Shown here one piece after another: positions 27,764 to 39,915 of a stretch of 64,000 nt of DNA (positions within the stretch are counted from its first letter, which is position 1; each line of letters begins with the position of its first letter). The position numbers and the translations under genes are program-made. The notes beneath the pieces were generated by a model. That model was not told where the DNA came from. It saw nothing but the letters and a program-made list of their open reading frames with translations, and ran no database searches. The DNA is from Geomonas agri (GTDB lineage: Bacteria; Desulfobacterota; Desulfuromonadia; Geobacterales; Geobacteraceae): NCBI RefSeq assembly GCF_020179605.1, contig NZ_JAINZO010000001.1:2020799-2084798 (forward strand), read 5' to 3'.

Positions 27764-28297
27764 TCAGCGGTGTGCATAGACCCCAAGGAGCTCGGCCTGC
27801 GCCAGGACTTTGCCGCGCATCGCCTGGTCGAGCTCCTTCCTGGTGCTGTTGCCGGAGAGGTTCAGGCGCTCGGAGAGCGCGTAGAGCCGGAAGTAATAAC
27901 GGTGCTGCCCAGAGGGGGGACACGGTCCGCCGTAGTTTTTGCGCCGCCAACTGTTCACACCCTGCTGTGCCTCGCCGGGCAACGTCCCCTGGGCAATCTG
28001 GGTGGTGGACGGATCAATGTTCCAAAGCAGCCAATGCACCCAGGTTCCGCCGGGGGCATCAGGGTCGTCCATGATGAGAGCGAGCGACTTGGCTTCCTTG
28101 GGGACTCCCGCGATGGCGAGTGGTGGGCTCGTGTCGGTGCCGTCGCAGGTAAACGCGACGGGAATACTGCCAGAGTTACTGAATGCGTTGCTGGTAAGTT
28201 TCAGTTGCGACACCTTTACCTCCTTCGCCTGGAGCGATGCCGTACACAGAGGTGCCGACACCAGGCACAACAGTAGACTCCGCCAGAGAAAAATCAT
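27764..28297 (-). CDS. YbhB/YbcL-type Raf-kinase-inhibitor-like protein, exported
   Basis: A 177-residue phosphatidylethanolamine-binding-like protein. Residues 1-24 form a signal peptide (LLLCLVSAPLCTASLQA). The PEBP fold shows AFTCDGTDTSPPL, the DPDAPGGTWVHWLLWNI ligand-site stretch, and YGGPCPPSGQHRYYFRLYAL. The start at 28297 has GGAGG before it. It is convergent with the amidohydrolase gene, four bases between the stops. The biological ligand of bacterial members is not known. Confidence 0.92.
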   Translation of the reverse strand: MIFLWRSLLLCLVSAPLCTASLQAKEVKVSQLKLTSNAFSNSGSIPVAFTCDGTDTSPPLAIAGVPKEAKSLALIMDDPDAPGGTWVHWLLWNIDPSTTQIAQGTLPGEAQQGVNSWRRKNYGGPCPPSGQHRYYFRLYALSERLNLSGNSTRKELDQAMRGKVLAQAELLGVYAHR

Positions 28298-28456
28298 GGG
28301 ATGCCTCCGTAACGTAAACCGTTTCTCACGTTCTACCGCTCTCTGAGGACTGATACAGCGGCGCCAGGCTTGAGTGTAACTTTTGCCCCGGACTCTGCAA
28401 GTGTCCGTGAAAATTCGGCGGTTGACATGGCTTGGTTTTCCCTTTAAGTATGAGGG

Positions 28457-30094
28457 ATGAAAAATACCAGAAAACCAAAGCAATTCGACAGTCCCAAACC
28501 CCATCGCAAGGAAACTCCCACCGCTCCCGCGGCGAAAAAATCGGGTGCAAGAACGGATCGCCCCGCTTCGGCTGACCACTCTACCGCGAACAAGCCTCGC
28601 TCCACAGCGGGGAAGTTACACGAACAGCGCGAGCACGCGCCGGCTAAGTCAGCCAAGCGGACCGAGAATAAAGGCACCGACAGGCAAGCCAAGGGGAGGA
28701 CTTCCGACAGGCCCCGCACCCAGGAAGAACGTCAGCCCACGCTGCGTAGCGGCCAGGTGCTGGAAGTTCAGATACAGGCCAACAACGACGAGGCCTACGG
28801 CGTCGCCTACAACGAGGGAACTAGGATCCTGGTCGCGGGGGGCATCGCCGGTGAAACCCTGGTGGTGAAAATTACCTACGTGGGACGCCGCGAATCCTTT
28901 GCCAACATCATAAAGATACTGAAACGCTCACCCGACCGCGCCCCCTCCCCCGCCTGCACCATGGGCCGGGCCTGTGACGGCTGTGGCCTGATGCAGATGA
29001 ACTATCCGGCCCAGCTCACCTGGAAGAAGGGGCTCGTTGCCAGGCAGATCCGAAAGTACCCGTCGCTCTCCGATGCGGTGATCCACGACACCATCGCCTC
29101 TCCCAACGAACTGGGCTACCGCAACACTGCCAAGCTGGTGGTGGCAGGAAAAAACATCGATCCGGTGATCGGCATCTACCGGCGCAACAGCCACGACGTG
29201 CTCGAGATCGCTGACTGCGCCCTGCACCACCCGCTGATCAACAAGGTGGTCAAGGCGGCCAAGGCCGGCATCAAGAAGGGAAAGGTGCAGATCTACAACC
29301 CCAAGAGCGAAATGGGGCTGTTGCGGTACCTGGTGGTGCGGGTGGCCGAGCAGAGCAACAAGGTCATGGTGGTGTTTGTTACCACCGACGAGGGGTACAA
29401 CGAGATGCACCACCTGGCCAAGTTCATCCAGCAAGCAGTGCCTGAAGTCGCGGTGGTGGCCCAGAACATCAACACCTCGACCGGCAACGTGATCTTCGGC
29501 CACAAGGACCGTTCCATAACCAAGGCGCAGACGCTGAAGGCTTACATCGGCGACAAGAGCTTCAACCTGTCCCCGCACTCCTTCTTCCAGGTCAACAGCG
29601 GCGCGGCCCGCATCATCTACGAAAAGGTGCGCGACTTCGCACGTCTGACCGGCAAGGAGCGGGTCATCGACCTCTACTGCGGCATCGGCGGCATATCGCT
29701 CTTCCTCGCCGACCGCGCCCGCGAAGTGGTGGGAATCGAAGTGGTGGATGCGGCCGTCGCCGACGCCACCGCCAACGCGGCCATGAACCGCGCCGACAAC
29801 TGCAGCTTCGAGGCCGGTGATGCCGTGCACCTCATCGACGAGATCGGCGAGGAAGGTGGTGCCGATCTCATCGTGCTCAATCCGCCCAGGAAGGGGTGCG
29901 ACGAGAAGGTGCTGAAGAGCGTGGCTTCTATCAAGCCGCAACGGATCATCTACGTCTCCTGTTCGCCGGAGACGCTGGCGCGCGACCTGGACATCCTGGC
30001 AGGGCTAGGCTACAAAACGCTGGAGATACAGCCGGTGGACATGTTCCCTCAGACGGTGCACGTCGAGGATGTGGCGTTGTTGGAAAAACTCTAA
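28457..30094 (+). CDS. rlmD: 23S rRNA (uracil-1939-C5)-methyltransferase, RlmD/RumA type
   Basis: A 545-residue enzyme. Residues 1-95 are a basic, low-complexity tail (Lys/Arg/Ala/Thr-rich) not found in E. coli RlmD. A TRAM domain follows (about 97-155). The [4Fe-4S] ligands are Cys167, Cys173, Cys176 and Cys254. The methyltransferase domain has DLYCGIGGISL, VLNPPRKGCDE and the catalytic Cys502 (YVSCSPETL). It methylates U1939; RlmC-type specificity (U747) cannot be excluded. GAGGG lies directly against the ATG with no spacing, so initiation may be unusual. A TTGACA sits about 30 bases before the start. Confidence 0.88.
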   Translation: MKNTRKPKQFDSPKPHRKETPTAPAAKKSGARTDRPASADHSTANKPRSTAGKLHEQREHAPAKSAKRTENKGTDRQAKGRTSDRPRTQEERQPTLRSGQVLEVQIQANNDEAYGVAYNEGTRILVAGGIAGETLVVKITYVGRRESFANIIKILKRSPDRAPSPACTMGRACDGCGLMQMNYPAQLTWKKGLVARQIRKYPSLSDAVIHDTIASPNELGYRNTAKLVVAGKNIDPVIGIYRRNSHDVLEIADCALHHPLINKVVKAAKAGIKKGKVQIYNPKSEMGLLRYLVVRVAEQSNKVMVVFVTTDEGYNEMHHLAKFIQQAVPEVAVVAQNINTSTGNVIFGHKDRSITKAQTLKAYIGDKSFNLSPHSFFQVNSGAARIIYEKVRDFARLTGKERVIDLYCGIGGISLFLADRAREVVGIEVVDAAVADATANAAMNRADNCSFEAGDAVHLIDEIGEEGGADLIVLNPPRKGCDEKVLKSVASIKPQRIIYVSCSPETLARDLDILAGLGYKTLEIQPVDMFPQTVHVEDVALLEKL

Positions 30095-30106
30095 AAGCTG
30101 CTCCTC

Positions 30107-30130
30107 ACGCAAAGGCGCAAAGACGCAAAG
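30107..30130. repeat. Short CGCAAAG direct repeat
   Basis: ACGCAAAGGCGCAAAG followed by ACGCAAAG repeats one octamer-like word three times. A related, longer version with inverted ends is at 33074-33181. Confidence 0.6.
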
Positions 30131-30141
30131 GTGACGATGGT

Positions 30142-30251
30142 ACCCTCTCCCCGTGGGAGAGGGTGGCCGCAGGCCGGGTGGGGGTGCTGCAGAGGCAACA
30201 TCTCTCTTCATGGCGACGCCCTCACCCGTCCCTCTCCCGGGGGGAGAGGGG
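30142..30251. repeat. Nested palindromic intergenic element, copy 2
   Basis: It has the same layout as the copy at 25750: CCCTCTCCCC-GTG-GGAGAGGG, GGCCGCAGGCC, GGGTGGGGG, a spacer, CCCTCACCC and a closing CCCTCTCCC-GGGGGGAGAGGG hairpin. It lies between rlmD and the CCA-enzyme gene. Confidence 0.85.
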
Positions 30252-30302
30252 GCTATCCGCTGCCGTTCTCAAAAATCACGCCTCTAATTTGCAGAGGTTT
30301 CC

Positions 30303-31502
30303 GTGGACCAGATAATCCAGAAACTGAAATCTTTCTTCCCCGACCATCTGCACTCTTCCATCTTCATGGTTGGCGGCATGGTGCGGGACGTGCTGCTCGG
30401 AGTCGAGTGCCAGGACGTGGACCTGGCAGCGGCCGTTCCCATCTCTGAACTCTCCGCCCTTGGCTTTCGCCTGGTGGAGTCCAAAAGCACCCCCAACATC
30501 TACTTCCGCTTCAAAGAACCCTTCGGCAAAATCGAGGTGACCTGGCTCCCTGCGCTGGACGCCCTTCCCGACGACCTGTCCCGGCGCGACTTTACGGTTA
30601 ACGCCATGGCAATGTCACTGGACGGGCAGCTCGTTGATCCTCTTGGCGGCCAACCCGACCTCGAGCCGCGTATCCTACGCTGCTGCAGCCCCACCAGCCT
30701 CACCGATGACCCCTTGCGCATTCTGCGCGCCTTCCGCTTCGAGTGCGAAGGGTGGCACCTCGATGCCGAGGCGGAAGCGCTCCTGAAAAACCAGGAGTGG
30801 TTTGCGCAGTTGCAGGGAATCCCGGTGGAGAGATTCTCTCAGGAGATGCTGAAGGCTATGGCCAAGCCGGACCCGTCCCGCTTTTTCCGCCGCATGGTGG
30901 AGTTCGGTATCGGCAGCAACTTTCTCCCCGAGATCTTCAGGATGACGGAGATCATTGCGGGACCGCCTCAGCATCACCCTGAGGGGGACCTGTTCACCCA
31001 CTCGCTGGAGGTATTGGAGCGGATGGCACACCTGACCCCGGACACCACCGCCCGCTTCTGCGCTCTCTTCCACGATCTCGGCAAGCTCTACACGCCGCCG
31101 GAACTCCACCCCAAGCATCACGGTCACGACACGCTGGGTGCAGAGCAGGTGCCGGCCTTCTGCAAGAGGCTGCGTCTGCCGGTCGCGCTGCAACGAGCAC
31201 TGCAGGCGACCAACAGGCTGCACAACAATGCTAACCGCTGGGAGGAGTTACGCGATTCAACTAGGATCAGGCTGGCGTTGAATGCCATCAAGGGGGGGAT
31301 TCAGAACTTCCTGCCATTGCAGGTGGCCGCGGACTTTCATGCCACCATGCCGGGATGGGAGGTGGCGCTGGAGGTGGCCAGGATGAACGCAGCGCAGTTG
31401 GGGATTGATCCGGTGCTGCTGGACAAAGAGGTCCCACCGGAAAAGCTGCAGCAGGTCATCATGCAGCATAGGGTGGCTGAGTTCAGGAAGCTTTCTTTAT
31501 GA
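30303..31502 (+). CDS. cca: CCA tRNA nucleotidyltransferase / poly(A) polymerase family enzyme
   Basis: A 399-residue class II nucleotidyltransferase. The head domain has GGMVRDVLLG and the metal-binding DVDLA; RRDFTVNAMA is the conserved neck motif. An HD domain follows (LFHDLGKLYTP, about residue 260). Members add CCA to tRNA 3' ends or poly(A) tails; tRNA in this window encodes its CCA, so the role would be repair. The GTG start is preceded by CAGAGG. The gene follows a palindromic element and ends before a compound tandem repeat. Confidence 0.85.
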   Translation: MDQIIQKLKSFFPDHLHSSIFMVGGMVRDVLLGVECQDVDLAAAVPISELSALGFRLVESKSTPNIYFRFKEPFGKIEVTWLPALDALPDDLSRRDFTVNAMAMSLDGQLVDPLGGQPDLEPRILRCCSPTSLTDDPLRILRAFRFECEGWHLDAEAEALLKNQEWFAQLQGIPVERFSQEMLKAMAKPDPSRFFRRMVEFGIGSNFLPEIFRMTEIIAGPPQHHPEGDLFTHSLEVLERMAHLTPDTTARFCALFHDLGKLYTPPELHPKHHGHDTLGAEQVPAFCKRLRLPVALQRALQATNRLHNNANRWEELRDSTRIRLALNAIKGGIQNFLPLQVAADFHATMPGWEVALEVARMNAAQLGIDPVLLDKEVPPEKLQQVIMQHRVAEFRKLSL

Positions 31503-31522
31503 CTCGGGGGAAAGGACAAAGG

Positions 31523-31559
31523 CAAATCCCCCCTGTCCCCCCTTCGCAAAAGGGGGGAA
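31523..31559. repeat. Poly-C/poly-G hairpin repeat
   Basis: CCCCCCTT-CGCA-AAAGGGGGG forms a hairpin preceded by a C-rich word. It lies just after the CCA-enzyme stop and may act as a terminator-like structure; it looks like a dispersed family member. Confidence 0.55.
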
Positions 31560-31594
31560 CGTTTGGGCACGTGTACCGCTAATGGTCAAGACTT

Positions 31595-31761
31595 CCCCAC
31601 TCCCCCACTCCCCCACTCCCCCACTCCCCCACTCCCCCACTCCCCCACTTCACTACTTCACTACTTCACTACTTCACTACTTCACTACTTCACTACTTCA
31701 CTACTTCACTACTTCACTACTTCACTACTTCACTACTCCTACTCCTACTCCTACTCCTACT
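31595..31761. repeat. Compound tandem repeat with two 8-bp units and one 6-bp unit
   Basis: About seven copies of CCCCCACT (31595-31649) pass into ten copies of CACTACTT (31651-31730) and then about four copies of CCTACT (31738-31761) that run into the stop codon of the HD-GYP gene. The units share the CACT/CTACT core, so the later ones may derive from the first. Confidence 0.95.
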
Positions 31762-32983
31762 CTTTATTCTTCGCAGGCTTGACGGTCCGGTCCAGGCCGA
31801 TCTTGAGGACGGAGCTGTCGTAGATCATCTCGAACATGTGCTCGATCCGGAAGAACGCTGCCAGGACGGCTGGGTCGAAATGGGCAGCGGGGTTAATCCG
31901 GTCATCACCGTTTCTAAACACATCGAGCGTTTCCCGGTGGCTCATGGCTCCCTTGTAACTCCGCCGCGAGCGCAATGCGTCGTACACATCGGCGACTTTG
32001 ACGATGCGGCCGGAGATCGGGATCCTATCTCCCTTGAGGCGCTTGGGGTAACCGGTGCCATCCCAGTTCTCGTGGTGCGAGAGGGCGATTTCTCTGGCAA
32101 TGCGTAGTTTGGGGGAGTCACCAATGATCTCGGAGCCGTAAGCAGGGTGCTGGCGCACCAGCTTCATTTCCCTCGGGGTCAGCCTCCCCTCCTTGAGCAG
32201 GATCTCGGTCGGGATGCGGATCTTGCCGACGTCGTGCATCTGGGCGGACAGGGACATGTCCTCAACGAAATCTGCATTGAACCCCATGTTTGCTGCGAGC
32301 GCTCCGGCGTAGCGGTTCACCCGCACGATGTGGCGGCCGGTATCGGGCTCGGCGGCCTCGCAGGCGCGTGCCAGCGCCTGAATGGTGTAGTGGAAGGCAT
32401 GCTCTGTCTCACGCATACCGTTGGAGACGGTGAGCAGCGACCCGATCATGACGGCTGCGCTTCTGAGCACGTCGGCATCGTATTCGGTGACGTGGCCTGC
32501 ATAGTTGAAGGCTTCGATCACCCCGCGCACATCGCCGCTGATGCGGCAGCTCACGAAATTGAGGATGGGCTCCCCCATGGCGGCCACCACCTCGGGATGG
32601 AAGAAGGTCTGGAACTCCTCGACGCTGGCGCAGCTATCCGACCAGTTGAGTGCCACCGCCTCGCTACCCCCCTCTACCATGATGAGGCTGCTGGCGTAGG
32701 TGGAGCCAGGTTCGATGGTGATCTGGTCGGATTGCTCCAGGAGTTCGCCGTGCCGCAAATGGAAAACTCGGCCGTTGCAGCAGACTTTACCAGGGCCTTC
32801 GTTGGCAATCAGGATACCGCTCGGGCCACGGCGGCCGTTGCCGCCGAGCAGTTTGCCGAGCACCTCGCGGTACAGTTCGTCGCTGCTAAACTTGCGGCGC
32901 GTCAGGTCCTTCAGCGCCTCGTCGGTCAGCCCGATGAGATCAAGGGTCTGTCTGAGGGCAAGGTGGCACAGTTCCTGGGGCAT
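31757..32983 (-). CDS. HD-GYP domain protein, putative c-di-GMP phosphodiesterase
   Basis: A 408-residue soluble protein. A GAF-like region occupies about 90-195. The HD-GYP domain (about 200-390) has the metal-binding His250-Asp251 (MHDVGKI) and the complete signature HHENWDGTGYP (303-313), so catalysis is expected, although substrate could be c-di-GMP or 3'3'-cGAMP in this group of bacteria. No membrane segment is seen. AAAGGAC precedes the ATG. Its 3' end abuts the tandem repeat, so repeat-length change could alter the C-terminus. Confidence 0.92.
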   Translation of the reverse strand: MPQELCHLALRQTLDLIGLTDEALKDLTRRKFSSDELYREVLGKLLGGNGRRGPSGILIANEGPGKVCCNGRVFHLRHGELLEQSDQITIEPGSTYASSLIMVEGGSEAVALNWSDSCASVEEFQTFFHPEVVAAMGEPILNFVSCRISGDVRGVIEAFNYAGHVTEYDADVLRSAAVMIGSLLTVSNGMRETEHAFHYTIQALARACEAAEPDTGRHIVRVNRYAGALAANMGFNADFVEDMSLSAQMHDVGKIRIPTEILLKEGRLTPREMKLVRQHPAYGSEIIGDSPKLRIAREIALSHHENWDGTGYPKRLKGDRIPISGRIVKVADVYDALRSRRSYKGAMSHRETLDVFRNGDDRINPAAHFDPAVLAAFFRIEHMFEMIYDSSVLKIGLDRTVKPAKNKE

Positions 32984-33073
32984 GCTTTTGTCCTTTATGG
33001 GCCGAAGTGTATCAGTGGCCTATTCTTTATAACTGATGACGGACAAACTTCAACGCCTCCGACACTCCACCTT

Positions 33074-33181
33074 ACGCAAAGGCGCCAATGCGCAAAGCCC
33101 GCAAGGATTACCACAGAAAGAGACCGTGACAGTTCGAAGGCTTTACCTTTTACCTTCCTTGCGTTGTTGCGGTATTGCGTG
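33074..33181. repeat. Inverted-repeat element of the CGCAA family
   Basis: The left end ACGCAAAGGCGCCAATGCGC and the right end (complement ACGCAATACCGCAACAACGC) are related and end in CGCAAGGA inside. It lies upstream of the HD-GYP gene and downstream of the kor operon. A related short copy is at 30107. Confidence 0.55.
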
Positions 33182-33184
33182 AGA

Positions 33185-33217
33185 TAAAAAAAAGGCCCGG
33201 CTGTGAGGCCGGACCTT
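33185..33217 (-). terminator. Terminator of the korDABC operon
   Basis: On the minus strand GGTCCGGC and GCCGGGCC pair (one G-T wobble) around a six-base loop, followed by eight T. It begins 27 bases after the korC stop. Confidence 0.88.
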
Positions 33218-33243
33218 TCCTGTGTCACTGGATGTCAGGACAA

Positions 33244-33792
33244 TTAGGCGCGTGCTGCGATGGCTTTCTCGTAGCCCATCTGGAACGCCTTCTTGTTCAG
33301 CTCCATGAAAGCCTCCGGCACGCGGGCCAGGACTGCTTTCTCGGCGCCTTCTTTGGTGACCACACCGGTCAGTGCCACCATGGCGCCCAGCGCCACGATG
33401 TTGGCCACGATCTCACGGCCAACTTCGTTCTTGGCGGTGTTGATGATCGGGAAGGCAACGGTGTTGAAGTTCCCTTTGGGGATGTTCTTCACCAGGTCGG
33501 AGTCGATCAGCAGTACGCCCCCTTCCTTCAGGTCGTGGGAGTACTTGTCGGCTGCTTCCTGGGTCAGCGCCAGCAGCGCGTCGACCACGGTCGCTTTCGG
33601 GTAGTCGATCATGGTGTCGGAAACGATGACCTCCGACTTGGATGCGCCACCCCTTGCCTCCGGGCCGTAGCTCTGGGACTGAACTGCCTGCTTGCCGTCG
33701 TAGATGGAAGCGGCTTCTGCCATGATGACGCCGGCGAGGATGAGACCCTGCCCACCAGCCCCGGAAAATCTGATTTCATATCTCTGAGACAT
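33244..33792 (-). CDS. korC: 2-oxoacid:ferredoxin oxidoreductase gamma subunit
   Basis: A 182-residue subunit with the gamma-domain fold: FSGAGGQGLILAG at the N-terminus, QSYGPEARGGASKSEV, and a Rossmann-like remainder. With the alpha, beta and ferredoxin subunits just upstream it should form a four-subunit 2-oxoglutarate:ferredoxin oxidoreductase making succinyl-CoA and reduced ferredoxin. Substrate choice rests on the neighbouring mdh and icd. AAGGAGGAG precedes the ATG at 33792; the gap from korB is 19 bases. Confidence 0.93.
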   Translation of the reverse strand: MSQRYEIRFSGAGGQGLILAGVIMAEAASIYDGKQAVQSQSYGPEARGGASKSEVIVSDTMIDYPKATVVDALLALTQEAADKYSHDLKEGGVLLIDSDLVKNIPKGNFNTVAFPIINTAKNEVGREIVANIVALGAMVALTGVVTKEGAEKAVLARVPEAFMELNKKAFQMGYEKAIAARA

Positions 33793-33811
33793 CTGAGGTT
33801 CTCCTCCTTTG

Positions 33812-34624
33812 TTATTTCTTGGCGCGCTCAATGACCTTCGCGTATTCGTCGGTGTAGTTCGGACGCTCTTCCTTGTACAGAACACCGGTGAGGATCTTGC
33901 CTTCGAGCTGCTCGGCAGTCATCTTCTCGGCGGCCTTGACCGGAACGGCGATGTCCTTCAGGCGGTTCATCATCTCGATGACGGACTTGAACTTGTTGCG
34001 GCGACCGTAGGTGGTCGGGCAGTCGTCCAGAATCTCGACCACGGAGAAGCCTTTGTGCTGGATCGCTTCGGCGATCAGCTTGTCGATCTGGGTCGCGTGG
34101 TACGCGGTGCCACGGGCGACAAAGGTAGCGCCCGCGCCGATGGCCAGCTTGGCGACGTCGAACGCCGGGTCGGGGTTGCCGTACACGGTGGTGGACGCCT
34201 TGGCGCCGGTCGGGGTGCAGGGGGAGAACTGGCCGCCGGTCATGCCGTAGATGTTGTTGTTCATGATGATGTAGGTCATGTCGATGTTACGACGGCAGGC
34301 GTGGATGAAGTGGTTGCCGCCGATCGCGGTACCGTCGCCGTCGCCGCCCACCAGGATGACGTTCATCTCCGGCTTGGCCATCTTGACGCCGGTTGCGAAA
34401 GCGGCGGCGCGGCCATGCGCGGTGTGCAAGGTGCAGAAGTCCATGTAGCCGGGGAGACGTGATGCGCAGCCGATGCCGGAAACGATGGCAGTGTTGTTCT
34501 TCTGAAGACCAAGGGTGTCGATTGCGCGGATCAGGCCTTTCATGACAATGCCGTGACCGCAGCCCGGGCACCAGATGTGCGGCAGCTTGCCGGGACGGAT
34601 GTACTTATCGTAATCAAAAGACAT
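33812..34624 (-). CDS. korB: 2-oxoacid:ferredoxin oxidoreductase beta subunit (TPP-binding)
   Basis: A 270-residue subunit. The cluster-binding WCPGCGHG is near residue 18 and Cys near GIGCASR. The TPP/Mg motif is GGDGDGTAIGGNHFIHACRRN with NNNIYGMTGGQ. It binds thiamine pyrophosphate and shuttles electrons to the ferredoxin subunit. The ATG at 34624 is one base after the korA stop codon, implying tight coupling. Confidence 0.95.
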   Translation of the reverse strand: MSFDYDKYIRPGKLPHIWCPGCGHGIVMKGLIRAIDTLGLQKNNTAIVSGIGCASRLPGYMDFCTLHTAHGRAAAFATGVKMAKPEMNVILVGGDGDGTAIGGNHFIHACRRNIDMTYIIMNNNIYGMTGGQFSPCTPTGAKASTTVYGNPDPAFDVAKLAIGAGATFVARGTAYHATQIDKLIAEAIQHKGFSVVEILDDCPTTYGRRNKFKSVIEMMNRLKDIAVPVKAAEKMTAEQLEGKILTGVLYKEERPNYTDEYAKVIERAKK

Positions 34625-34625
34625 G

Positions 34626-35765
34626 TTACTTAACCTCCTTGATCTTTTCGAGGATCTGCCCCGGGTTGATCGGCTCGCCGTCAACGCGGAAGATGCCGTG
34701 GACCGCCGCCTTGCCTTCAGTGCAGCGCTTCACTTCGCCGGTGCACATACCGAGGTTCATCTCCGGGGTGATGAACGCCTTCACCTTGCCGGCAAGAGCC
34801 GCGATCTGCTTCTCCGGGAACGGCCAGAAGGTCTTGATCCTGAACAGGCCGGCCTTGATCCCCTGCTTCCTGGCCTCGTTCACTGCGAAACGGGCGGAGC
34901 GGGAGGTGGAGCCGTAGGCAACGATGGCGACTTCGGCGTCGGCAAGTTCGTACTCTTCAAACTGGACGATGTCGTCGATGTTGGCGTCGACCTTGCGCAC
35001 CTGGCGCTCTTCCTCGGCCTGCACCCAGGCAGCCTTGGTGGTCGGGAAGCCGTCCTGGCCCTTGTTGAGGCCGGTCACGTGGAAGCGGTACTCGCTGCCG
35101 AAAGCTGCCAGCGGCGGTACGTCGCCGAAGCTGGTGTCGTACGGCTTGTACTCGGCAGGCGAAACGCTCGGAGCGGTCCTGTTGATGACTTCCAGTTCGC
35201 CCGGCTCCGGGAACACGATGCGCTCACGCATGTGGGCCACGATCTCGTCCGGCATAACCATAACCGGGGTGCGATATTTCTCGGCCAGGTTGAAGGCGCG
35301 CACGGTCTCTTCGAAGAGTTCCTGCACGGAAGCCGGGGTGAGGCAGATGGCCGGGTGGTCACCGTGGGTGCCCCACTTGGCGCACATGACGTCGGACTGG
35401 GAAGGGCCGGTCGGCATACCGGTGGACGGGCCGCCCCTCATGACGTTGACGATGACGCACGGGGTCTCAGCGATGCAGGCGTAGCCGATCAGCTCCTGCT
35501 TGAGCGAAAGGCCCGGGCCGGAGGTCGCGGTCAGTACTTTAGCGCCGGTCAAGGAAGCGCCGATGACGGAAGCCATGGCACCGATCTCATCTTCCATCTG
35601 GATGAATTTACCGCCGATCTTCGGAAGCTCGACAGACATAACCTCTGCCACCTCGGTAGAGGGTGTAATCGGATAACCGCCGAAGAACGTGCACCCGGCG
35701 TAGAGTGCCCCCTGTGCGGCAGCTTCGTTCCCCTGAAGGAATGCAACTTTTTTAGCCACTTTCAT
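34626..35765 (-). CDS. korA: 2-oxoacid:ferredoxin oxidoreductase alpha subunit
   Basis: A 379-residue subunit of the PFOR alpha type. It shows FFGGYPITPSTEVAE, QMEDEIGAMASVIGAS, TATSGPGLSL and the GGPSTGMPTGPSQSDV stretch typical of KorA and VorA. The C-terminal domain carries VAYGSTSRSARFAV. With korB, korC and korD it forms the ferredoxin-reducing step from 2-oxoglutarate to succinyl-CoA. The ATG at 35765 has TAGGAGG before it. Confidence 0.95.
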   Translation of the reverse strand: MKVAKKVAFLQGNEAAAQGALYAGCTFFGGYPITPSTEVAEVMSVELPKIGGKFIQMEDEIGAMASVIGASLTGAKVLTATSGPGLSLKQELIGYACIAETPCVIVNVMRGGPSTGMPTGPSQSDVMCAKWGTHGDHPAICLTPASVQELFEETVRAFNLAEKYRTPVMVMPDEIVAHMRERIVFPEPGELEVINRTAPSVSPAEYKPYDTSFGDVPPLAAFGSEYRFHVTGLNKGQDGFPTTKAAWVQAEEERQVRKVDANIDDIVQFEEYELADAEVAIVAYGSTSRSARFAVNEARKQGIKAGLFRIKTFWPFPEKQIAALAGKVKAFITPEMNLGMCTGEVKRCTEGKAAVHGIFRVDGEPINPGQILEKIKEVK

Positions 35766-35780
35766 ACCTCCTAAGATTGT

Positions 35781-35972
35781 TTACGATACTTTGATTGCAA
35801 AATCAGGGCATCTCAGCTCGCACTGCATGCACTTGATGCAGGCCTCAAGGTTCTTGACGCTTGCCACAAAGCCCTTCATTTCCAAGACCTTGGTGGGGCA
35901 GAATTCCACACAGATGTGGCACCCCTTGCAGTACTTCTCGATGATCTCGATGTTCGCCGGTGTTTTCTCCAT
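35781..35972 (-). CDS. korD: 2x[4Fe-4S] ferredoxin subunit of the Kor complex
   Basis: A 63-residue ferredoxin with two complete CxxCxxCxxxCP sets (CKGCHICVEFCP and CIKCMQCELRCP), enough for two [4Fe-4S] clusters. The start at 35972 follows AAAGGAGC; an upstream ATG at 36014 is possible but adds residues not expected in the family. It leads the korDABC operon, 15 bases before korA. Confidence 0.94.
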   Translation of the reverse strand: MEKTPANIEIIEKYCKGCHICVEFCPTKVLEMKGFVASVKNLEACIKCMQCELRCPDFAIKVS

Positions 35973-36022
35973 CAACGTAGCTCCTTTGACAAATTGCCCT
36001 CGCAGGCTGTGCAAATTGTGGG

Positions 36023-36052
36023 GTTATAACACATAGTGTTTACAAAATGCAA
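36023..36052 (-). promoter_or_regulatory. Candidate korDABC promoter with dyad
   Basis: TTGCAT (36047-36052) and TATAAC (36023-36028) are 18 bases apart on the minus strand, about 50 bases before korD. The spacer holds the perfect dyad AACAC-ATA-GTGTT (36028-36040), a possible operator. Confidence 0.45.
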
Positions 36053-36085
36053 GTGCTCGGATTTTGGCCCAAACGGTATGTTTTT

Positions 36086-36126
36086 TGTAAAAAGGGGGTA
36101 GAGAGGGGAAACCTCCCTACCCCCTG
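36086..36126 (-). terminator. Terminator after mdh
   Basis: On the minus strand GGGGGTAGGGAGG pairs with the complementary CCTCTCTACCCCC with one mismatch, followed by TTTTTTAC. It lies 22 bases after the mdh stop and separates icd-mdh from the kor operon. Confidence 0.88.
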
Positions 36127-36147
36127 TAGTACCACGTAAGCTGCCTC

Positions 36148-37149
<1,002 letters not shown>

Positions 37150-37165
37150 CTACTGTTTACGCTTC

Positions 37166-39915
<2,750 letters not shown>

